Shown here: one piece after another, positions 1 to 5,842 of the stretch | How positions within the stretch are numbered: position 1 is the stretch's first letter | Layout: every line of letters begins with the position of its first letter | Assembly: GCA_045577175.1 (NCBI GenBank) | Contig: JAZNHT010000009.1 | Location: 1-38,733 of the forward strand | Source of the DNA: SIG701 sp045577175 | GTDB taxonomy: Bacteria > Bacillota > Clostridia > Oscillospirales > CAG-272 | Length of the DNA: 38,733 nt | Direction of reading: 5' to 3' | Position numbers and translations under genes: made by a program | Notes under the pieces: model-generated | Told to the model about the DNA's origin: nothing | Seen by the model: only the letters and a program-made list of their open reading frames with translations | Database searches by the model: none

Positions 1-55
1 GGAGTTCCGATATTTCTTTGGCATACTGTTCGATGTGTCGATACTCTCTTGGCAT
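1..55 (-). CDS. IS3-family OrfA-like transposase, 5' end only (runs off the window)
   Basis: Only the first 18 codons are in the window. They read MPREYRHIEQYAKEISEL, which resembles the N-terminus of small IS3-family (IS150-like) OrfA proteins, the helix-turn-helix subunit that recognises the element ends. The start is well supported: AGGAGG at 63-68 lies 7 nt upstream of the ATG at 55. That Shine-Dalgarno sequence sits in the 3' arm (as read on this strand) of a perfect 14-bp inverted repeat (63-101). About 60 bp upstream is a palindrome and a TG...-type sequence that could be the element terminus near 140. The family assignment rests on remembered N-terminal similarity over 18 residues, so it is moderate. 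Confidence 0.55.
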   Translation of the reverse strand, partial: MPREYRHIEQYAKEISEL

Positions 56-62
56 AAAATTT

Positions 63-101
63 CCTCCTATGGTAGATATATTTCTATTCTACCATAGGAG
101 G
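63..101 (-). promoter_or_regulatory. Perfect inverted repeat sequestering the transposase ribosome-binding site
   Basis: Arms 63-76 and 88-101 are exact 14-bp complements with an 11-nt loop (77-87). In a minus-strand transcript that starts outside the element, the AGGAGG of the OrfA-like gene would be locked in the stem. Hairpins that occlude transposase translation on read-through mRNA are known from several IS families; its use here is inferred. Confidence 0.6.
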
Positions 102-116
102 GCATTTTTTTCAATT

Positions 117-140
117 GTCCGTTTTTTACGGACTTGTTCA
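117..140. mobile_element. Probable IS terminus
   Basis: GTCCGT (117-122) and ACGGAC (128-133) form a palindrome next to CTTGTTCA ending at 140, so the minus strand would begin TGAACAAGTCCG. IS3-family ends usually start with TG and are followed a few tens of bases later by orfA, which fits. The outer boundary at 140 is inferred; the other end and any target-site duplication are outside the window. Confidence 0.4.
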
Positions 141-159
141 GATGTTTGGGGTGGTGGGA

Positions 160-561
160 TTATTCGGCTGAGGATTTTTGAAGATCGTCGTACATCTTTT
201 CGTACAGTGACAATGTTTGACGGAGCGTTTTTTCACGGGATTCGACAATATCCGCAATTGCCATTGCTGTTGCCTGTGCCCCGACATCAACGGGGCCTTG
301 CGACTTTACAAGTTCCAGTTGCTTTAAGGCTTCGTTTATATGCTGCGATTCACTGTTTAATGCGCCGATTGCCACGAGAATATCTCTCGCCGTCAATTTT
401 GTTTCTTCCATGTTGTTTTCCTCCAAATTCGTATCCGGAGGGCACGCAAGGCATATTTTGTTTTCCGCAATGAAGCGCGCCCTGCCGTTCTTTACAAGAC
501 CTTTCGCCCGTTTCGGGTAGGTCGCCTCATATTCGTTTCCTTGCTCATCCACAACAATCAC
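160..561 (-). CDS. Small RRXRR-like hypothetical protein (133 aa)
   Basis: The N-terminal 45 residues contain YEATYPKRAKGLVKNGRARF followed by CLACPP. This resembles the RRXRR-type N-terminal segment that precedes HNH nuclease domains in IscB-like proteins, but no nuclease domain follows. The rest is a glutamate/lysine-rich, probably helical and coiled-coil region (ARDILVAIGALNSESQHI onward). I recall similar stand-alone proteins as hypotheticals in gut Clostridia; the function is unknown. The start is a GTG at 561 that overlaps the stop of a 26-codon upstream reading frame (GTGA overlap), so translation may be coupled; the only purine-rich stretch, GGGGG, is about 20 nt upstream. A consensus promoter lies at 656-684. 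The gene ends 20 bp from the presumed IS end, so its 3' side may have been altered by the insertion. Confidence 0.6.
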   Translation of the reverse strand: MIVVDEQGNEYEATYPKRAKGLVKNGRARFIAENKICLACPPDTNLEENNMEETKLTARDILVAIGALNSESQHINEALKQLELVKSQGPVDVGAQATAMAIADIVESREKTLRQTLSLYEKMYDDLQKSSAE

Positions 562-638
562 GTTTTTTTCGATGGGTGTCGCCCCCTTGTTCTGATTCGC
601 ATAGAGTGTGAATTTCTGTTTTTTCTGATGGGTGTCAT
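558..638 (-). CDS. Possible basic leader peptide (26 codons) overlapping the RRXRR-like gene
   Basis: An ATG at 638 opens a 26-codon frame (MTPIRKNRNSHSMRIRTRGR then HPSKKT) rich in Arg and Lys. Its TGA overlaps the GTG start of the next gene, the arrangement expected for translational coupling or a leader peptide. It starts about 12 nt after the predicted transcription start. No good Shine-Dalgarno sequence precedes it (only GGGG directly next to the ATG), so translation is uncertain. Confidence 0.3.
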   Translation of the reverse strand: MTPIRKNRNSHSMRIRTRGRHPSKKT

Positions 639-765
639 CCCCGATTCACAAGAATATTGTAGCATATATGGGGAGGTTTGTCAAGGAAAGAATCATACCG
701 CAGGTGTGCGAGTTGTGTGCAACTTGCCTTCGCGCTCGTTAGGAAGTGCGAACATAGCTTAAGTC
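562..765. other. Leader and spacer between the RRXRR-like gene and the tRNA repeats
   Basis: This stretch holds the leader frame and promoter listed separately. It also has two copies, 57 nt apart, of a GACACCCATC motif followed by an A-run (about 563-580 and 620-637, minus strand), one in the leader and one just before the GTG start. I see no other gene. Confidence 0.4.
656..684 (-). promoter_or_regulatory. Promoter of the RRXRR-like gene
   Basis: Read on the minus strand: TTGACA (684-679), a 17-bp spacer and TACAAT (661-656). It predicts an 85-90 nt leader before the GTG at 561. Confidence 0.7.
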
Positions 766-766
766 C

Positions 767-822
767 ACGCCCTAAAAACAGCCCACCGGGCTGTTTTTGC
801 CTCGCTACGCGATGGGCACGGG
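767..822. repeat. tRNA-flanking repeat, copy at tRNA-Tyr
   Basis: TCCACGCCCT is followed by a hairpin (arms 774-784 and 788-798, AAAAACAGCCC/GGGCTGTTTTT), then CTACG, ATG and CGGGCT. The same order occurs at 20848-20911 beside tRNA-Ala. The hairpin arms differ between copies in a compensating way (GCCC/GGGC here, GTCC/GGAC there). Confidence 0.7.
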
Positions 823-853
823 CTGTCCGAATCCACCTTCCCGATCCCACCAA
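822..853 (+). repeat. Inverted copy of the tRNA-Tyr 3' half
   Basis: Read on the plus strand, this contains GTCCGAATCCACCTTCCC and CCCACCAAG, the T-arm, acceptor strand and CCA of the tRNA-Tyr encoded on the minus strand at 891-975. It is interrupted only by a short GAT insertion. It is not a tRNA itself: no D-arm or anticodon arm precedes it. Confidence 0.8.
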
Positions 854-855
854 GC

Positions 856-884
856 AAAACAAAAAGCATCCTTTTTAGGATGCT
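856..884 (-). terminator. Terminator of the tRNA-Thr/tRNA-Tyr transcript
   Basis: Hairpin AGCATCC/GGATGCT (about 866-872 and 878-884) followed on the minus strand by TTTTTGTTTTG. The stem can extend on both sides into the tRNA-Tyr 3' end and its inverted copy. Confidence 0.8.
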
Positions 885-890
885 TTTGCT

Positions 891-975
891 TGGTGGGGGA
901 AGGTGGATTCGGACCACCGAAGTCACTGACAACAGATTTACAGTCTGCCCCCTTTGGCCGCTCGGGAATTCCCCC
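891..975 (-). tRNA. trnY: tRNA-Tyr (GTA)
   Basis: Complete class II cloverleaf with an encoded CCA: acceptor GGGGGAA/TTCCCCC, anticodon loop CTGTAAA, a long variable arm (13 nt) and T-stem GGTGG/CCACC. The T-loop is TCCGAAT rather than the near-universal TTCGAAT, so position 55 is C instead of U. The same base is found in the inverted copy at 822-853. It follows tRNA-Thr in one transcript. Confidence 0.93.
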
Positions 976-1002
976 ATACTATTCGGTTTCGCAAAAGGAA
1001 AA

Positions 1003-1078
1003 TGGAGCTGGTGGACGGACTTGAACCCCCGACCTGCTGATTACAAATCAGCTGCTCTGCCAGCTGAGCTACACCAGC
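1003..1078 (-). tRNA. trnT: tRNA-Thr (TGT)
   Basis: Complete 76-nt cloverleaf with an encoded CCA: acceptor GCTGGTG/CACCAGC, anticodon stem GCTGA/TCAGC with loop TTTGTAA (anticodon TGT), T-loop TTCAAGT. The T-stem GGGGG/CCGTC has one G-G mismatch (51/63) and one G-U. It is first in the two-tRNA transcript from the promoter at 1109-1137. Confidence 0.93.
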
Positions 1079-1108
1079 GTGTTACTCCGTATCTTTGCGA
1101 CGACAATT

Positions 1109-1137
1109 ATTATAGCAGAACGGCGGCGCGTTGTCAA
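1109..1137 (-). promoter_or_regulatory. Promoter of tRNA-Thr/tRNA-Tyr
   Basis: Perfect TTGACA (1137-1132) and TATAAT (1114-1109) with a 17-bp spacer, about 30 bp upstream of tRNA-Thr. Confidence 0.85.
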
Positions 1138-1230
1138 GCCTATTTTTGAAATTTTCACGGAAAATCGAAAAAACTTTTTTCTTTACCGCCCGAACGCCTC
1201 CTTTTTTGAAAAAAATCTTCGCTCGACAGA

Positions 1231-1249
1231 GAATTTTTCGGAAAAATTC
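1231..1249. promoter_or_regulatory. Palindrome upstream of the pgk promoter
   Basis: GAATTTTTC and GAAAAATTC (1231-1239, 1241-1249) form a 9-bp inverted repeat with a 1-bp centre, ending 10 bp before the -35 of pgk. It could be an operator; no regulator is identified. The rest of 1138-1259 is A/T-rich without other features. Confidence 0.35.
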
Positions 1250-1259
1250 CGAAAAACCG

Positions 1260-1288
1260 TTGATAAATACGGGAAAATGTGGTATATT
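1260..1288 (+). promoter_or_regulatory. Promoter of pgk-tpiA
   Basis: TTGATA (1260-1265), 17-bp spacer and TATATT (1283-1288), 46 bp upstream of the pgk ATG. Confidence 0.8.
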
Positions 1289-1334
1289 AATCAGTGTACA
1301 ATTTATTTGAATATTTTTAAGTAGGAGAAATACT

Positions 1335-2627
1335 ATGACTTATAACAAGAAAACAGTCGAAGACATTGCCGTTGCCGGCAAAAAAGTGCTTGTCCGCTGC
1401 GATTTCAACGTCCCCGTAATCGATGGCGTCATCACGGACGACAAGCGTATCGTCGGTGCCATGAAGACGATCAAGTATCTCGTGGACAACGGTGCAAAGG
1501 TTATCCTCTGCTCTCACATGGGCCGTCCGCACAACGTCCTTGACGAGAAGCTCGCGCTCTCCAAAAAGGAGAAGAAGAAAATCGAGGCTATGCCCGCCGA
1601 GGAGCAGGAGGCTTTTAAGGCTGCCGCTCTTGAGAAGGCAAAGGGCGATATTACCAAGCTCTCTCTGAAGATCGTTGCCGATGACCTTACCAAGAAGGGC
1701 ATCCCGGTTACGCTCGCAAAGGACGTCATCGGTCCCGATGCACAGGCAAAGGCTGCCGCTTTGAAGGACGGCGAGGTTCTTCTTCTGGAGAACGTCCGCT
1801 TCCACGCAGCCGAGGAGAAGAACGAGCCCGAGTTTGCCAAGGCACTCGCTTCTCTCGCTGAGATTTTCGTAAACGATGCGTTCGGTACGGCACACCGTGC
1901 GCACGCTTCCACGGCAGGCGTTGCCGATTATCTGCCCGCAGTCTGCGGCTACCTCATTCAGAAGGAGCTTACCGTCATGGGCGGTGCTCTTGAGGATCCC
2001 AAGCGCCCGTTCGTTGCCATCCTCGGCGGTGCCAAGGTTTCCGATAAGATCGGCGTTATCAACAGCCTCATTGAGAAGGTTGACACGCTCATCATCGGCG
2101 GCGGTATGGCGTACACGTTCTTCCGTGCGATGGGTCACTCCACCGGTACGTCCATCTGCGAGGAGGATAAGCTCGATCTCGCGCGTGATCTCCTTGCCAA
2201 GGCAAAGGAGAAGGGCGTCAACTTCCTCTTGCCCGTTGACAACGTAATCGCACGCGAGTACAGCGCGGATTCCATCTTCATGCGCATTTATTCCGACTCC
2301 ATCCCGGACGGCTGGATGGGTCTTGACATCGGTAAGTACACGCAGGAGCTGTACGCGAAGTCCATTCAGGGTGCCGGCACCGTTATCTGGAACGGACCGA
2401 TGGGCGTTTCCGAGTGGGAGAATTTCGCAGGCGGTACCGTTGCCGTTGCCAATGCGGTTGCTGAGTCCGGCGCGATCTCCATCATCGGCGGCGGCGACTC
2501 CGCAGCGGCTGTTGAGAAGCTCGGCTTCGCTGACAAGATGACGCACATCTCCACCGGCGGCGGTGCATCGCTTGAGTTCCTTGAGGGACTGGAGCTGCCC
2601 GGCATCGCATGCCTTATGGATAAATAA
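1335..2627 (+). CDS. pgk: Phosphoglycerate kinase with an extra charged insertion
   Basis: Transfers phosphate from 1,3-bisphosphoglycerate to ADP in lower glycolysis; cytoplasmic. The family hallmarks are present: RCDFNVP (21-27, substrate-binding Arg and Asp), SHMGRP (60-65), ENVRFH, NDAFGTAHR, the AILGGAKVSDKI segment and the GGGDSAAAV nucleotide loop near 385. At 430 residues it is about 35 longer than typical bacterial PGKs. The extra length lies right after SHMGRP (about 66-110), a lysine/glutamate-rich stretch (KKEKKKIEAMPAEEQEAF) likely to form a helical hairpin. The start has TAGGAGAA upstream. It is first in an operon with tpiA, separated by 78 bp containing a hairpin. No gap gene is adjacent. 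Confidence 0.97.
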   Translation: MTYNKKTVEDIAVAGKKVLVRCDFNVPVIDGVITDDKRIVGAMKTIKYLVDNGAKVILCSHMGRPHNVLDEKLALSKKEKKKIEAMPAEEQEAFKAAALEKAKGDITKLSLKIVADDLTKKGIPVTLAKDVIGPDAQAKAAALKDGEVLLLENVRFHAAEEKNEPEFAKALASLAEIFVNDAFGTAHRAHASTAGVADYLPAVCGYLIQKELTVMGGALEDPKRPFVAILGGAKVSDKIGVINSLIEKVDTLIIGGGMAYTFFRAMGHSTGTSICEEDKLDLARDLLAKAKEKGVNFLLPVDNVIAREYSADSIFMRIYSDSIPDGWMGLDIGKYTQELYAKSIQGAGTVIWNGPMGVSEWENFAGGTVAVANAVAESGAISIIGGGDSAAAVEKLGFADKMTHISTGGGASLEFLEGLELPGIACLMDK

Positions 2628-2638
2628 GACTCTACCGT

Positions 2639-2663
2639 ACCGGAGAGCCGCCGGCTCTCCGGT
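2639..2663 (+). terminator. Intercistronic hairpin between pgk and tpiA
   Basis: ACCGGAGAGCC/GGCTCTCCGGT with a 3-nt loop. No U-tract follows (TCTTATG), so it is more likely an mRNA-stabilising or partial-termination hairpin than a full terminator. Confidence 0.5.
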
Positions 2664-2705
2664 ATCTTATGTAAATTATTATTGTAGAAAATATCGGAGG
2701 ACACC

Positions 2706-3476
2706 ATGAACAAGGCTACCAGAAAAACCATTATCGCAGGCAACTGGAAAATGAACATGACGCCGTCTGAGGCGGCTGTCGCTGTCAAGGAGACGGCAGA
2801 GCTCGTGAAGGGAAAGGACGGCTGTGAGGTCGTTCTGTGCGTTCCGTTTGTGGACATCGCAACCGCTGTTGCCGCTGCTGCAGGCACGAATGTGAAGATC
2901 GGCGCGGAGAATGTGCATTTTGAGGCAAAGGGCGCGTACACGGGTGAGATTTCCGCTTCCATGCTCACCGAGTGCGGCGTGGAGTACGTCATCGTCGGTC
3001 ACAGCGAGCGCCGTCAGTACTTCGGCGAGACGGATACGACGGTCAATCTCCGCACGAAGGCGGCACTGAACGCAGGGCTGAAGGTCATCCTCTGCCTCGG
3101 CGAGGTGCTTGAGGAGAGACAGTCAGGCATCACGGAGGAGATCGTCTCCATGCAGACGAAGCTCGATCTTGCCGGTATCTCTGCCGAGCAGATGAAGAAC
3201 GTGATTATCGCATACGAGCCTGTCTGGGCAATCGGCACCGGTCTGACCGCTACGCCGGAGCAGGCGGAGGAGGTCTGCGCCCTCATCCGCAGTGTGATCG
3301 CCAAGCTGTACGGCGAGGAGATCGCCGAGGCAACGACGATCCAGTACGGCGGATCGATGAACGATGCAAACGCGGCTGAGCTGCTCGCAAAGAAGAACGT
3401 GGACGGCGGTCTCATCGGCGGCGCGTCTCTCGTTCCCGCGAAGTTTGCGAAGATCGTAGACGCCGCACAGGCGTAA
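2706..3476 (+). CDS. tpiA: Triosephosphate isomerase
   Basis: Interconverts dihydroxyacetone phosphate and glyceraldehyde 3-phosphate. The 256 residues are the usual family length. Visible: GNWKMN (12-17, catalytic Lys15), VGHSERR (catalytic His99), AYEPVWAIGTG (catalytic Glu near 170, then the flexible loop 6) and the phosphate-binding GGS and GGASL segments near the C-terminus. GGAGGA precedes the ATG by 4 nt. It is second in the pgk operon; no promoter is evident in the 78-bp gap. A hairpin-rich repeat follows the stop. Confidence 0.97.
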   Translation: MNKATRKTIIAGNWKMNMTPSEAAVAVKETAELVKGKDGCEVVLCVPFVDIATAVAAAAGTNVKIGAENVHFEAKGAYTGEISASMLTECGVEYVIVGHSERRQYFGETDTTVNLRTKAALNAGLKVILCLGEVLEERQSGITEEIVSMQTKLDLAGISAEQMKNVIIAYEPVWAIGTGLTATPEQAEEVCALIRSVIAKLYGEEIAEATTIQYGGSMNDANAAELLAKKNVDGGLIGGASLVPAKFAKIVDAAQA

Positions 3477-3492
3477 AAGGGAGAACGGTAAA

Positions 3493-3642
3493 GGGGGAGC
3501 TTTTTGAAAAAGCTCCCCGCGCGAGATTGCCGTAGGCAAGCTCGACGCAAATGCCGCCCGACTTTTGGCGGTATTTGCATCCCCTCAGCAAAAAACTTTA
3601 TAAAAAGGGCAGGATATGCGTTTCGCATACCCTGCCTGTTTT
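3493..3642. repeat. Composite hairpin repeat after tpiA (copy 1)
   Basis: Three nested palindromic modules lie between convergent genes: GGGGAGCTTTTT/AAAAAGCTCCCC (3494-3518); GCAAATGCCGCC pairing with GGCGGTATTTGC (about 3546-3578); and GGGCAGG.TATGCG/CGCATACCCTGCC (3607-3636) followed by TGTTTTCGTTTT. The last is a good plus-strand terminator for tpiA. The 41-nt module 3596-3636 recurs at 4954-4994 with three differences. Confidence 0.7.
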
Positions 3643-3646
3643 CGTT

Positions 3647-4861
3647 TTATTGAAACGGCTTTTTCATATTGGCTACCCAGCCTGCTACGGGGGCGGGAAC
3701 ATACTCCGTGTCGGGGATGCTTGTGCCCTCGCTTCGGCATTTTTCGAGTAGCGGAGCAACCGGCGTTATGGCAACGTCGATTCTTCCGCCGAATACGGTG
3801 GTTGTGCAAACGACAACAGAATCATTTGCGCAAAACTGCGGGTGCGGATCCTGGTGATAAAATCTGTCAAATTCCGCAGGACAGGGAAGTGCGGAGAAAA
3901 TGGGGATCTCCTTGTTTGTGGCGCGGTCGTAGAAAAGCACCTGACACGGCTTTTTCGCCCAGGTATAAGGAGATTGATCGCCGACAAAAAGCTGTCTGTC
4001 AGCAGAGGTGTGGCTGTGGCAGATGGGACGTCTCCATACAAGTGTCGGCACTTTCGTTTTGAGATCGCACTCATAGGCACCGTGGTGATAGTCCGACCAG
4101 CAGACGTATCCGTCGCGGCTCCAGTAGTCGTGCGCCATTTCGCTTCCGTCCCTTCCGTAGAACATCGTGGGGATCAGCGGCTCAAATCGGTCACCCTTTG
4201 TGTTTAGAAGCCACATTCTGTTGTCGATGGGAAAATATTCGCCGCTTTGGGAGTCGATCCACCAGTCCTGATCGATGAGAATGAGCTCGGGATCCGTCGG
4301 CGAGAACAGGGCGTGGTCGTACATTCTTCCGAACTTGTTCAGCAGTTTCACCTCGCCCGTTTCGAGACAGCCGATGCCAACGTATGTTTTATCCGACACT
4401 CCCATATCCAAAGCGATGTATTTATTGTCGCAGGATACGCTTGCGTGCGTGAAGAGTCTCTCTATGGGGCGTTGCTTGAAATGGCTGAGCGGCACCTCCA
4501 GCACCTTCGTGACGGCACCTTCAACATCTACCTTGTACACCGCGTTGTCGATGCCGAAGTAGCAGCCGTCTCCTGCGGGCGTGATGCAGGGGAGATTGCA
4601 CGATCCGGACGGGGAGGCGTGCGGAAAATGACGGATGAAGGGGTTCTCGCAGTCCAAGGATACCACTGCAAGCGTGCGGTATCTTGCAGGGGGATTGGCG
4701 CACATGATCCAAAGATATTTTCCGTCCTCCGTTACCGACGGCTGGGAAAAATAAAAGCTCTGTTGCAGCGCTGCGACGTGCTCGGTGAGGATGTAGCTTA
4801 CGACGCCGCTTTGCTCGTCCGCGTACTTGGTGAAGTACGGATGCCTGTCAAGATTCAGCAT
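3647..4861 (-). CDS. Oligogalacturonate-lyase-like beta-propeller protein
   Basis: A 404-residue protein without a signal peptide, so probably cytoplasmic. Repeating beta-rich segments indicate a beta-propeller. Three histidine motifs in order, HDYWSRDG, CHSHTSADRQLFVGD and HQDPHPQF (His336, His340), match the metal- and substrate-binding blocks I associate with oligogalacturonate lyases (Pectate_lyase22 family), which split small unsaturated pectin fragments in the cytoplasm. An unrelated TolB-like propeller remains possible. The start at 4861 is chosen because GAGGTG lies 6 nt upstream and because the promoter's -35 box covers the upstream alternative at 4927. It is monocistronic, between two hairpin repeats, convergent with tpiA. 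Confidence 0.7.
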   Translation of the reverse strand: MLNLDRHPYFTKYADEQSGVVSYILTEHVAALQQSFYFSQPSVTEDGKYLWIMCANPPARYRTLAVVSLDCENPFIRHFPHASPSGSCNLPCITPAGDGCYFGIDNAVYKVDVEGAVTKVLEVPLSHFKQRPIERLFTHASVSCDNKYIALDMGVSDKTYVGIGCLETGEVKLLNKFGRMYDHALFSPTDPELILIDQDWWIDSQSGEYFPIDNRMWLLNTKGDRFEPLIPTMFYGRDGSEMAHDYWSRDGYVCWSDYHHGAYECDLKTKVPTLVWRRPICHSHTSADRQLFVGDQSPYTWAKKPCQVLFYDRATNKEIPIFSALPCPAEFDRFYHQDPHPQFCANDSVVVCTTTVFGGRIDVAITPVAPLLEKCRSEGTSIPDTEYVPAPVAGWVANMKKPFQ

Positions 4862-4898
4862 AAAAACACCTCGTTTTGGGTGGAATGTATACATACTT

Positions 4899-4927
4899 AT
4901 TATAAGGCACAAGACTGTGTGAGTCAA
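4899..4927 (-). promoter_or_regulatory. Promoter of the oligogalacturonate-lyase-like gene
   Basis: TTGACT (4927-4922), 17-bp spacer, TATAAT (4904-4899) on the minus strand. The transcript starts about 30 nt before the ATG at 4861. Confidence 0.85.
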
Positions 4928-4939
4928 TGGGGACTCTCA

Positions 4940-5165
4940 AAAAAGCAGAAAACCTTTATAAAAAGGGCAGGATATGTGATTTGCATACCCTGCCTTAAAG
5001 TTTTGATAAAACTTTTTCAAAAGCTCGCGGGGCGTGGGGCGGCGCCCCGCAGAACAGCGTTTCTTTTTGTGAACTTTTTCTTTGCGCCTGTGGTGTCAAA
5101 GAAAAAGTGGCAAGCGGTTTAGCAAGACAAAACGGCGAGAGAGCCTCTCGACCAAAACCTCAAAA
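4940..5165. repeat. Composite hairpin repeat (copy 2), running into the truncated gene
   Basis: Contains the 41-nt GGGCAGG...CCCTGCC module (4954-4994), then TTAAAGTTTTGATAAAAC, CAAAAGCTCG and GGGGCGGCGCCCC. The last two recur in copy 3 (10463-10618). The stretch GGCAAGCGGTTTAGCAAGAC and onward, to about 5165, forms the 3' end of the neighbouring minus-strand reading frame. Confidence 0.65.
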
Positions 5166-5611
5166 AAGGGCAGGGCGTCCGTGCCGAACTCGTGCGTGTA
5201 GAGCACCATCCACATGTCCAGCGGCTTGTCGCCTTTCGTGTGCAGACGCTCACGGGTTTCCCAAATGCACTCGATGTTCGTCTTTCCCTCCTTGCGCAGA
5301 AACTGGAAATCGTCCAGCACGCATGCGGTGATGTTCGGAAACTCCTTCGCTTCCTCGATCACCTGATCCACCACGGTCGGATCAAGCCCTGCGGCATCGA
5401 CCTCCCACGCGACGTTGTTCAGACGGCGGAAGGATTTGTTGTACTGACGGCGGTTGACGTCCACACCGACGGGAATCATGAATACGTTGTTGACGCCGAG
5501 ATAGGAGCACCCTTCCATCGGTGTCATGCGGGAAATCTTGTCGTTTCCGCATTCGTTGTTGTATCTTCCCTCGGGATGTCCCCAAAGCCGGAAGCGATCC
5601 TTGATTTTCAT
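5096..5611 (-). pseudogene. Truncated gene of unrecognised family (171 aa left)
   Basis: The frame starts MKIKDRFRLWGHPEGRYNNE and includes a SRMTPMEGCSYLGVNNVFMI segment and an ACVLDDFQF segment, alternating strand and helix as in the first half of a TIM barrel. I recall longer gut-Firmicutes proteins of this type but cannot name the family. After about residue 145 (THEFGTDALP) the sequence changes to FFEVLVERLSRRFVLLNRLP, which is translated intergenic repeat, and then stops. The gene therefore appears cut off by a repeat that replaced its C-terminal half. AAGGA lies about 8 nt before the ATG, and a perfect promoter is still present at 5644-5672. Whether the remnant is made or functional is unknown. 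Confidence 0.6.
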
Positions 5612-5643
5612 GCTGTTTTTCCTTTTGGGATGCATTTTTCTTA

Positions 5644-5672
5644 ATTATAACATTCGCTTCCACCCTTGTCAA
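5644..5672 (-). promoter_or_regulatory. Promoter of the truncated gene
   Basis: TTGACA (5672-5667), 17-bp spacer, TATAAT (5649-5644), minus strand; start codon 33 bp downstream. Confidence 0.8.
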
Positions 5673-5773
5673 GCGATACCGCGCTTTTTGCGGTGCTATC
5701 AAAAACTCTTGGAATCAAACGCAATTTCAGGCGTTTTTTCTCTTTTGTTTGCAAAAATATACCTGCCTCCCCG

Positions 5774-5802
5774 TTGACAGAAAGCGGATTTTCCTGTATA
5801 AT
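5774..5802 (+). promoter_or_regulatory. Promoter of the aconitase-icd operon
   Basis: TTGACA (5774-5779), 17-bp spacer, TATAAT (5797-5802), 40 bp before the ATG at 5843. Confidence 0.85.
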
Positions 5803-5842
5803 TAATGATGATTTCTGTTTTTCCCGGAAAGGATGTACAATC

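Noticed and set aside
635..1149. Short frames across the tRNA-Tyr/Thr region
   Set aside because: They are translations of tRNA genes and their repeats, of the kind often mis-annotated as small proteins.
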